Shown: positions 1-8,068 of the stretch, piece after piece
How positions within the stretch are numbered: the stretch's first letter is position 1
Layout: each line of letters starts with the position of its first letter
Origin: Cudoniella acicularis
Taxonomy: Eukaryota > Ascomycota > Leotiomycetes > Helotiales > Helotiaceae
Length of the DNA stretch: 16,717 bases
NCBI GenBank assembly: GCA_013054445.1
Contig: JAAMPI010001273.1
Location: 1-16,717 of the forward strand
Reading direction: 5' to 3'
Notes under the pieces: generated by a model
Database searches by the model: none
What the model was told of the DNA's origin: nothing
The model's input: the letters and a program-made list of their open reading frames with translations, nothing else
Program-made: the position numbers and the translations under genes

Positions 1-3
1 GCN

Positions 4-52
4 GTGGGTAGTACCCGTGGTGGGTAGCCCGCGGGTAATGGGTACTACCCAC
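4..52. repeat. GGGTA-rich inverted repeat at window edge
   Basis: The first 60 bases are built from GGGTA/TACCC words. The 13-mer GTGGGTAGTACCC at 4-16 is the exact reverse complement of GGGTACTACCCAC at 40-52, so the two can form a 13-bp stem around a 23-base loop that itself contains more GGGTA units. The tract stops just before the stop codon of the first gene. It could be the end of a MITE-like element or a local low-complexity repeat; the left part lies outside the window. Base 3 is ambiguous (N), which fits a repeat that was hard to sequence or assemble. Confidence 0.6.
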
Positions 53-67
53 TACCCATCACGCAGC

Positions 68-1612
68 CTACTCATTACTATCAGTAGTGCGCATTCGATC
101 ACTCGAAGACTGAGGTTGGTGCGGAATTGTTCTTGTTTGCCCCCCGTCGAACCTATCAGAAGTTGTAAACGAGTTTGAGCTGCGAATACGTGTTGCTTCA
201 TCTTGTGTATGCTTGGGCGCTTCCTTCAATACATCAAGCATCCGAGAAAGGAAAGCCTTTGCGTCTTCATTCCGAGACCAGTTACGGAACATTTCCACGA
301 CGTGCAGGAGGTGTTCAATAGTCTCTAGGCATCTGTCCCCAAACCTCTCTATGTGTTTCTCGGTCATCCAGTCGAGGACGGCATCAGCATCTTTCATGCG
401 GTCGTTTTGGGCATAGAATGAAGCCAAGCGATAAGCAACGGCGATTGTATCTTCATGCGTTGCTGAGAACAGATTCTCAAAACCGGTCAAGGCTTCACGG
501 AACTTATTTTCCGCATCTTCGATCCTCGCCAGTCGTTCTAGCTCTTGAGCTTCATGGTACACCGCGTCAAAGTCTGTCTTCGAGTGGCCATTCCATAGCA
601 AATTTAGATGATGAGGATGCTGCGTATGTGAAGTCGGCGCTGGAGTCCATCTAGGCTGCTGGGCTGACACTTTAGGTGAAACAATGTAAAGCGGTGAAGT
701 GGCATCATTGTGTGGGGTAGTATATACGATGTCGCTCGGAGTTGGCGCATCTACAGGTCTGTTAGGCTGAACGCAATGGAAGGCAGGATTGTCCTACCAG
801 CCGAGATAGTTGCCTCTTCTTCTTGATTCTTTCTTTTTTGAAGGCGTGACTGAAGGGATTGCTTTGTGTACGTCTGACCACGGTAATCAAAGATCGTATC
901 CTTCTTCTCCTCACGCTTCCTCTTAGCAGCTTTGTTCTCCATCCAAAAAACTTCCTTTGCTGGTAAGTACTTTGACCAGTTCCACTTTTTCAACTGCTTC
1001 TTGTACTGTTCGACCCTACATATATTTATCAGGTGAGTTAAAAACTCTATGCCGAGCCTTGCTATAGTGGACTCAGACTTACGATGGCTCAAATCCAAAA
1101 TTATCTGCCATGATCTTCATAGTTTCCGGTAGTGTTTTATTCTCATCAATCCAGAGCTTTTTGATTTCACCATGGTGTTTTTCCCAAGCTGACGGAGTAA
1201 GAGTCAGAGTACGTGGCATAGATTTACGAGGTCTTGGGGGAGGGTGTATGGGCCGCTCATAAGACTGATCCGACTGACTGCTACCCGTCTTGGAGAAATT
1301 CTGTAACGGTGGGAAACGAGACCCTACGGTAGAACTGGTTGGCGTTGATTGGACGGGAGCTGTAAAAGCTGTTGCTAACGGAGCTGATAAACTCGATCGA
1401 ATACTTGGTGGATTATTAGAGCTATCCCCAAGACCAAAGGATGGGACCAGTGGAACGAAAGAGTAGCTCAAAGCTTGATGGGGACCATCCTCAACCTTCC
1501 CATAATGTGTTGATGGCGCCAAAAATTGTGATTCAGGTTGGTTGGAAATCGGAGCTTGGTGGGGCCAATGCCCGCCAAACGCGAAGTCACTCGAATTCTG
1601 CTGAGGATGCAT
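68..1612 (-). CDS. Clr5-domain protein with C-terminal TPR-like region (3 exons, 476 aa)
   Basis: Exons are 1612-1083, 1015-798 and 750-68, joining to 1431 nt (476 codons plus stop) without interruption. Intron 1 (1082-1016, GTAAGT...TAG, branch CTGAT) and intron 2 (797-751, GTAGGA...TAG, branch CTAAC, 47 nt) are inferred from splice signals and frame continuity. Residues about 1-135 are Ser/Pro-rich and probably disordered. Residues about 140-195 match the Clr5 domain: WEKHHGEIKKLW, then NKTLPETMKIM, then, across intron 1, VEQYKKQLKKWNW. A basic stretch (AAKRKREEKK) follows. Residues about 317-431 form paired helices with A/L spacing (AENKFREALTGFENLF, VAYRLASFYAQNDRMKDADA) like tetratricopeptide repeats. 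Clr5 was named from a fission yeast regulator of silencing; in filamentous fungi the domain sits at the N-terminus of many paralogous proteins whose roles are mostly unknown. A DNA- or chromatin-associated role is inference. The start is the first ATG of the frame; a start in an unseen upstream exon is possible. Confidence 0.85.
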
Positions 1613-2497
1613 GGCAACCCGTCGTATGCAAAACCAACAGCTGGCGAAGATTGTTCTAGTGATGTGAGGTGCGTTGTGTGTTGCTAGTTTATGAATAAGG
1701 ACTGCAAAATGTCTCCAAATGATCGAAGTGGCAGAGTCGGGTGTTAGCTGCTTAGGGGGGGGCGTAGACGAGGCTCCAGTAGTGCCAGTCCTACAGTAGC
1801 TGGTCTATGACTGTCGTGGCCCGTGATAAAAAGGCTTGCACAGGGTGCAGGTTGCAGGATACAGCGTTTCCTGACTCGCTCACAGACAAAGGTGCTGCCA
1901 AAAGCTGCGAAAAGTTCTGCAGGGTGGCCTTGCAAGTTTGACCGCCACCCCCTTCCTCCCCGCATGGCAGCCAAAAGTTTCCAAATGTTCGCCCAAAGTT
2001 CCCGAGACGCCACATCGCCAAATTGAGTCAGCGGGATCGAGCCTTAAGCATCTCGGACATTATTGGCCATGATTTGGGCAGACTCCAGGATAACCCGACG
2101 TGGCTTATTATTCCAAAATAAAGCTTGACCAAAAGTTCTTCGAAAAGTCTTGGTTTGTTGTCCGATCACTTCCCGACACCTTTAATGAGGCATCGTAAAT
2201 GAAGGGTTATGACTACAGCCAAAGGGTGCCAAAAGGTGCCAAAAGGTCGACCAAAAGTTCGCTGCTCAAGCATCTTCATGTAGAGAAGGATAAAAAGATT
2301 GGACATCCCCTTCAAAATTCTAACACAGATTCTCAAACCATACGCCTGAAGCATAACGGAAGCCCTTCAAGCACAACCAGAAAGTCAACCCCATTGAAGT
2401 AACCGTAAGTGCTGCACATGGTCCTGCTGCTAGTCTTGGAAATCACTGCTAACAATGGGATAAGACTTAAGGTTTCTGATCTTTGCGATTCATCAAA
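1613..2497. other. Intergenic region with repeat character
   Basis: No gene is supported here. Short open frames exist on both strands, but none has a recognisable domain. The notable content is the dispersed CCAAAAG family listed separately. Two minus-strand frames translate to related strings (FGRTFGNFWLP near 1970-2005 and FGRPFGTFWHP near 2226-2258), which reflects the same DNA repeat rather than a protein. The part next to 1612 is the presumed upstream region of the Clr5-TPR gene; I see no clear TATA box. Confidence 0.5.
1898..2257. repeat. Dispersed CCAAAAG direct-repeat cluster
   Basis: The heptamer CCAAAAG occurs at 1898-1904, 1971-1977, 2129-2135, 2229-2235, 2239-2245 and 2251-2257, all in the same orientation. 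Degenerate relatives lie between them (CCAAATG at 1981, CCCAAAG at 1992, CCAAAGG at 2219). Around several copies the context is shared: CCAAAAG followed by TTC or GTGC, with GACCAAAAGTTC present twice (2127-2138 and 2249-2260). The tightest part is 2219-2260, with units about 10-12 bases apart. This looks like the eroded remains of a tandem repeat or transposable element; the family is not recognised. Confidence 0.5.
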
Positions 2498-2818
2498 ATG
2501 GGAAAATCCAACACAGCTCCTCAAAATAGCCAACTCAGCCAAGAGGTTCCAGTTTGTGCCATCTTCTCAAATACTTGTTACGGTACACTAATTGAGTACA
2601 AAAAGCCGACCCAGAACACCCAATCCCAGCAAGATGCCAAAGATGCTTCTCCCGTCTACCTCCAAGTGCGGCGTGAGTGGCTCGAAGACCGAAAAGTCTC
2701 GACAGGGGGCCAAATTGTCAGTGGTTCGGCCATGCAGCGTTGGCAGCAAGAAGCGGTGCGGGATCAACCATACAATAACATCGGAGCGGTGACAGGCCAG
2801 GATGTCAGGCGTAGTTGA
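2498..2818 (+). CDS. Orphan ORF, hypothetical (106 aa)
   Basis: An uninterrupted frame begins at an ATG in good fungal context (CAAAATGG) and runs to TGA at 2816-2818; the same frame opens slightly upstream at 2483. The product is polar and Gln/Ser/Asp-rich (for example QNTQSQQDAKDASP) with one short region that looks like ordinary folded sequence (VYLQVRREWLED). No domain, signal peptide or membrane segment is seen. No TATA box or intron supports it, and the competing minus-strand frame at 2588-2899 is about as long. It may be chance coding potential inside a repeat-rich spacer, or a lineage-specific gene. Confidence 0.2.
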   Translation: MGKSNTAPQNSQLSQEVPVCAIFSNTCYGTLIEYKKPTQNTQSQQDAKDASPVYLQVRREWLEDRKVSTGGQIVSGSAMQRWQQEAVRDQPYNNIGAVTGQDVRRS

Positions 2819-3897
2819 AATGGATATGCAAATGGTCAACGGCTCTAGTAACCTTATCCAATATACTGACGGACAGACGAACAGTTTCACGGCGTGCATT
2901 GAATAAGCGAACCGAGGAATGTTTTGATCGAGATTTTTTATGAGTATTTATTAATAAGACTTTTTATGAGAATTTGCCTGTATTGTAAGGAAATGTCAAC
3001 ACAAATTATACAGAGCGTTAGTAGTGTAATAAATGAGCTAAGTAGAGTAACAGCTATTACTTATACTCTTCTCGTTACTTATTGAGTAGTTATTTGAGTA
3101 ACTCAAATAACCTGAGGATGCCTTTGATACACTAGACGTTAGAGATTCTTTCATTGCTGCAGAGAATTGCGTGATGTATTATGTACAGTTTGCTTGCAAA
3201 TGCCGCTTCAAGTAATTTAGTACTCTATTTGTTACATAATTATAAAAAGTCAGCAAAACCTTTATATATTTACTTTATTTAAATTCTAAAAATGCGAATA
3301 CAATTTTAATTTAATAATGAAATGATCCAGAACACTCATCCCAACGAGGAGGGCACATGCGCACGCCGGATAATCTTCCGTATGGTCGCACAGCAAATGT
3401 GCAAGCCGCCGCTCCCGAGTACCGTAAGGTAGTAATACTATAAGGCAAACCCCCAGTGGCGGCAAACACTGCCCCCTCCCAAAAAAAAATACTACATTGA
3501 GTCGTGCCCTAAAACATAGCCTTACAGGATGTTTGTCTCGTCTTCCAGCGGGGTCAATTGTGCTGTGCGACGCACCCATTGCAATCTTACAAAACGGAGG
3601 CCATCCCCAGCCGTGGGCATCCCCAAGTCCCATTGAGAAGACTACCGCACTTTATACGGTCTCAAGACTGCCCTATCCAAGCTGGCAGAGATCTTCCGCA
3701 CCCACTAAATCGGCCATTGCCAGAAATCGACCATCAACGCCCAAACCCCTCAGTAACCTCATAAGGCTCCCGCTACAACAGCGCAAGCACTCCAATTGTC
3801 AGACCTTCTGCGTTTCCCCAAGATTTTTAGCCTAAAACAGGCTGATTGGTAAAGCTAACTCTTGGTCAAGTGCTAGTACTTTCAGCTACGTGTCGCT
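2819..3897. other. Intergenic: AT-rich block then GC-balanced block upstream of the ATPase
   Basis: About 2920-3330 is AT-rich, with near-duplicate words (TTTTTTATGAG near 2934 and CTTTTTATGAG near 2959) and the palindrome listed separately. From about 3330 the composition changes to GC-balanced DNA with CCCC/GGGG words and a run of nine A at 3481-3489. Two overlapping frames on opposite strands (3286-3633 minus, 3497-3835 plus) have no recognisable domains and look like shadow frames. The last 300 bases are the presumed promoter of the ATPase pseudogene; I see no strong TATA box. Confidence 0.45.
3089..3111. repeat. Perfect 23-bp palindrome
   Basis: GTTATTTGAGT (3089-3099) and its exact reverse complement ACTCAAATAAC (3101-3111) flank a single A at 3100. 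It lies in AT-rich non-coding DNA and follows a partial direct repeat (GTTACTTATTGAGTA at 3074-3088). It could be a transposon end junction, a binding site for a dimeric factor, or chance within low-complexity DNA. Confidence 0.55.
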
Positions 3898-6039
3898 ATG
3901 GAGCCGTTCGACCTCGCAACGCCAGGCGTCTTTGTCAGTGCGAGAGTGGACCCCGACGAGGTTGAAGACGGCAGAGGTTTGAGGTGCGAGATGAAAACGT
4001 ATGAAGCTCGATACAACTCAGCTGGGGTGAGGACCACTCTACAAGCCGGTATCAAGAGGGTGGAAAAGGAACCAAGAGAGAGAAATCACGATTCGGCGTT
4101 CGTCTTGACGAGATACTACACGAAAGACAAGGAACTCGACTATACGGAGTTGGAGGTGAGATCGCCGCATATCAGAGCAGCCCTGCGTGCAGTCATCAAA
4201 GAGTATCCCGGATTGACATTCGACACCGGGAAAATCATTATACGCGACGAACCGAAGTGCCTGTTCCATTATCGCAACGAACTTCGGGCATACGGGGTCC
4301 GTTTAGACGACCAGGTTGCAGTAGAACACCTCGTTTTTATTCTCAACTATATGTATAAAACACTCGAAAATGAGATATCAAGCTACTATGCTTTCATGGA
4401 GTCGCCATCTATCGCTCCAGGCATAGAACACAAAAACCTCTGGATGGCTTTCCGGCCTAGTGATCTTATTTACACCAAAATCGATGGTACCGAGAAAGTT
4501 GTACTGCTCAAATCTACGAGCAAATCACGGGATTTCTGGAGGCTCCACACAGAAGAAATACAATACAACGGAACAAACTATGGGCGTCGCTGCGTGATAA
4601 TAGCAATCCCCTACTACGATGGATACAAATCCTTGGAAGAGCTCAACGCCTGCCCTCTACAACATCACCAACGCAAAGACGCCATCACTAATTCATTGAT
4701 TGCCCGCGGAAAAAAAATTTCTCAGCTTACGAGGTATCCACCATCGATATTACGAGGGGCTTGCAAACACGCTATCACCATTTCGGTTAAATACTATTGC
4801 GGGAGAGGAGGATGAATACGCCATTCAATCGATTACGGTAAGCCGTGCATTATAGCATTTATTTACAGGCTGACAAAGTGTAGATTAAGAGTCGTGTCAT
4901 AATTGATCGCACTATGTTCGGCGAAATCAGACCAACGCACCAGATCTATTTTCAGTCCATCATCAAAACGCAGCCAGGAGAGCAGCCTCAACTCTCAAAC
5001 GAGGACCTCCTTATATGCGGCCACACCGTTGTTGGATTTTCTCTTACTAACAAAAGGTGGTGCTATTTTTCGATAGACATGATCGAGGAATCTGAATACA
5101 ACACTGGCGCTTTCAAATATTTGCTGCTGGCGACCCCCCAGAAGAAGATGATTCATTCCCTGAATTAAAATACACAAAGATGAAAGACTGCAGTTTGGTG
5201 ATATCATCAAAGGTAAAGGCAAAGGGATGATTTTCTTACTTCATGGTGAACCAGGCGTTGGCAAGACCCTAACAGCTAGTGGGTATTCGCTAGCCATATG
5301 AGAGGATAGATTTATTGATTAGTCTTCAGAAAGTGTGGCGGACTATACACAGCGGCCCCTTTACACAGTGAGTTCAGGTGATCTTGGGGTGGATCCTGCA
5401 GCTGTAGAGCGAACGTTGCTCGATGCACTAGAGTTGGCTGCACACTGGAATGCCATCGTGCTTATTGACGAAGCAGACGTGTTCTTGGAACAGTGAAGCA
5501 ATCATGATTTGGCTCGAAATAGCCTTGTGTCAGGTAGGATTCACGACTCCTTATCACAGTGTCTATGCTTTACTTCTATAATCATGCATGCTGACTCGAC
5601 AGTCTTTCTGCGTCTCCTCGAATATTACGAAGGTATCATGATACTCACCACAAACCGCATCGGCGCCTTCGACGCCGCATTCAAGTCGCGCATCCACCTC
5701 GCAATTAAATACCCCGCATTATCATTCTCCTCCCGGCGTGACCTCTGGATCACTTTCGTAACCAACGTACATACACGCCCCTTACCCCCCTGGTGGGATG
5801 ACGCATTTCTGAACAGCGTGGCTGAAGAAACGCTCAACGGCCGACAGATCAAGAACATTGTGCGCACAGCGTACGCCTTGGCGATCGCTGAAGGAAGCGA
5901 GCTTCGTCCTCAGGACATCTACACGAGCTTGAAGTCTATCAAGGACTTCGAAGGGGATTTCGCGAACGATCTTACGGAGGTGGGAAGGGAGGCCCCTTCA
6001 GCTTTAGAACCTAGAGCAAAGAGACGGAGACAGGAATAG
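3898..6039 (+). pseudogene. Broken fungal AAA+ ATPase gene (DUF7025-type N-domain, about 658 codons)
   Basis: Exons inferred from family-like sequence are 3898-4837, 4884-5278, 5330-5533 and 5603-6039. Introns are 4838-4883 (GTAAGC...TAG), 5279-5329 (GTGGGT...CAG) and 5534-5602 (GTAGGA...CAG, branch CTGAC). The first about 330 codons resemble the N-terminal region of fungal AAA ATPases (DUF7025-like), for example VEHLVFILNYMYKTLENEI. The ATPase core has Walker A GEPGVGKT (5245-5268), Walker B IVLIDEAD (5455-5478), sensor-1 LTTNR and an arginine-finger region FKSRIH. The C-terminal lid (GRQIKNIVRTAYALA) ends in a basic KRRR tail. Three breaks are visible. An extra base near 4738 moves the frame from TRY to HHRYYEGLAN. 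An extra A near 5163 creates TAA at 5166, after which the frame resumes as IKIHKDERLQFGD. An in-frame TGA at 5494-5496 falls between FLEQ and SNHDLARNSL, where the family usually has Arg. At the third exon join the usual GAA (Glu) codon reads AAA. All catalytic motifs remain, so loss looks recent. Substrate is unknown. Assembly error could explain the two indels, less easily the TGA. Confidence 0.88.
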
Positions 6040-6596
6040 TTAAAATGTGTTTCATTTTCCATGTCGCTATAGGGATTTTTCATGTAGTGTTCGGTATAAT
6101 TATGCCTGGTTGCATCCTATCGTCTTAATCCGAGATGTGCTTCGCGTGCTTAGCTTAATGCCATGCCGAAGAGCGGGTGGTTATCTCGGTCAACGCTTAT
6201 TACGACGGGACGGACAGCGATCTCTTTCATATAGTCAGGGCGGGTTAGATTCAAGGGATATTAATATCAATAGCGTACTTGCTCTCGTATGAGATAGAAT
6301 CTATTATTGATTCATCCCCCCTGTGCTTCACTTAATATGCGCTCTGCCTACCTACGTGTACAAGATTCACCTGTTTTTGACACTCATTCTGCTTATCCCA
6401 GCCCCTTTTATCTCCTTGATTAGCTCAGATAGAACTTTAATTTGGGTCATCAATCAATCCCTTCACTTCTGAGCGCGTTTACCCCACATCTCGGATTCTC
6501 GCTATGCTGGATATCGTTCTTTGCGGCCTTCTAGGCTAAAGCAAGTTCTGATCGCCCACCTTCCAACGACCTTACCTGAAGCTGAAGACATGGGGT

Positions 6597-6619
6597 TGGC
6601 TCACCTAGCGCGTGAGCCA
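6597..6619. repeat. 8-bp stem / 7-nt loop inverted repeat
   Basis: TGGCTCAC (6597-6604) pairs perfectly with GTGAGCCA (6612-6619) around the loop CTAGCGC. It lies in non-coding DNA about 560 bases past the ATPase pseudogene and lacks a T-run, so it is not a terminator. No tRNA-like arms were found next to it. Confidence 0.4.
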
Positions 6620-7083
6620 GTAATTGATATATCCAATTATGTACGCCTCCCGCCTATGGCGTTCACATCAAACTGTCAGTATCCCTGAATACCTCGGCGC
6701 TTTCTAGTTCGACTAGGCTTTTAATTGACCTAGGTACTATACTCATCGGTACCCTGGGAATTATCCTTGCATTTTCGTTCCGCCTGGGGGAAAGACGGCT
6801 TTTCCCGTTCTTTATCCTTGCCTTTTTAATTCCGGTATAGAATTCTAAGCTCTCTGATGATTTTGTATTTGACATTGAGAGAAGTAATAATAAGAGAGCG
6901 CGTAAGTAATCGCAGCTGAGCAATGAAGAGGCGTGCATTCTGCGCTAAAAGGGAGGTTGAACATTACCTGCTAATCTGGATTGAAGAAGAAACGTAGTAT
7001 CTATAATTATACTATACTATTAATAACCTTATAATTTATTAGAAGTATTTAAGATATTAAAAAAATGTTCTCCTGCGTTCCTC

Positions 7084-7124
7084 GAAGAATTAGTGCCTTC
7101 GCTCGGCTTAGTCACTAATTCTTC
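7084..7124. repeat. 12-bp perfect hairpin in AT-rich spacer
   Basis: GAAGAATTAGTG (7084-7095) and CACTAATTCTTC (7113-7124) are exact reverse complements separated by 17 bases (7096-7112) rich in CTTCGCTCGG. The sequence continues with TTCGTCACTTCG, giving a cluster of TTCG words. Its sharp boundary against the surrounding A/T DNA suggests a small mobile or repeat unit. No protein-coding content is seen. Confidence 0.5.
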
Positions 7125-8068
7125 TTCGTCACTTCGTTTCACATTTTACTGCGCAGCTTGACTATCCAATGTTTCCTTGATATTTTAGAGGCTTCTTATT
7201 TAAATCTAGGGTGGGACCCCCTAGGACCCCATCTTTATCCTTATTTATAATTATTGATCCTTTTATAAAGAACTTTTAAGAGGTAAGGTAGAAAAGGTAT
7301 TTCAGCGTCCGTGCGTAGGTCACACGATGGAAGAAAAATAGGAGCCAATCGGAGAGTCGGGATTTGGGCCAATCAGAGCAATGCTTAGCAAAGACTATTA
7401 TTTCAGCGCAACCTCTAGCTATCTAGGGGATCTGATTTTTCGCTGTGCTCGGCAACAATTAAAAATAAAACAAAATAAATAACTAGGCTTCTTTTAAATC
7501 AAATAATAATTATCAATCAACAGACGTTTACGTAGGATAATTATTTTAGAATACTACTTAAACCGAACTTAAAAATAACCAAAATACTACTTCACTAAGA
7601 ACAGAACAATTCAAACTAGAATCAAAATACTCTCTAATCATCTTATTAATCTTGAATTACTCACAGCAACAAAGATAGTTAGCTTTCTAAGTCCTTATTT
7701 AGAGTTTCATCTAAATAGATATATCGTACTAGGAGACGTGTTAATGGGATCAAAGTGCTTGGCGAGCAAAAGCAATACCCCGAGTAAAGACATTATAACA
7801 TTTAATACTTAAGGAATTATATAGATGAAAGGCGACCTTCAAAGGTAGTGGGAATAGTAGGAGCGAATGCAGCGCAACGAGAACAGCTATATTCAAACCC
7901 AATCTGGAATCGTCTCAAAATATGTGCTAAGCTAAACCCATGAATATTATACACTCACCAGCTGCTTAAACTGTCCAACCACCACCCATCAAGTCGCCGG
8001 TTCCGCTCTCGTGGCTTCTATCTCTCAAATACCCCACAAATATGATCTGTCCAAACGCCCTATTCCTA

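Larger units (their letters stand above)
6040..8068. other. 2-kb gene-free spacer, AT-rich, with short hairpins
   Basis: No coding region, tRNA or rRNA is supported. The longest frame (6663-6938 minus) has a hydrophobic start and a basic remainder with no recognisable domain; I do not call it. From about 6980 to 7990 the DNA is strongly AT-rich. Embedded GC-richer islands include a 12-bp hairpin (7084-7124), CTAGGG/CCCTAG arms (7206-7211 and 7219-7224) inside a GGGACCCCCTAGGACCCC string, and two CCAATC words 22 bases apart (7347 and 7369). AGGCTTCTT occurs twice (near 7188 and 7486). This is what decayed transposable elements in a fungal genome look like, but no element end or transposase remnant was identified. 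Confidence 0.5.

Noticed and set aside
1744..2021. Minus-strand frames with repeated FGRTFGNFWLP-like words
   Set aside because: The words come from the CCAAAAG DNA repeat, and no conserved protein is evident.
3286..3835. Two opposite-strand frames of about 112-115 codons
   Set aside because: They overlap each other, have no recognisable domain, and sit in a spacer with compositional change; not enough to call a gene.
4738..5168. Programmed ribosomal frameshifting as an explanation of the two frame changes in the ATPase
   Set aside because: Neither site has a clear slippery heptamer with a following structure, two independent shifts would be needed, and a separate stop codon follows.
6597..6619. 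Hairpin considered as a tRNA or terminator
   Set aside because: There are no tRNA arms or T-loop consensus nearby, and Rho-independent terminators are not expected in a fungal nuclear genome.
6663..6938. 91-codon minus-strand frame with a leucine run near its start
   Set aside because: The leucine run might suggest a signal peptide, but the rest is basic low-information sequence and nothing supports expression.
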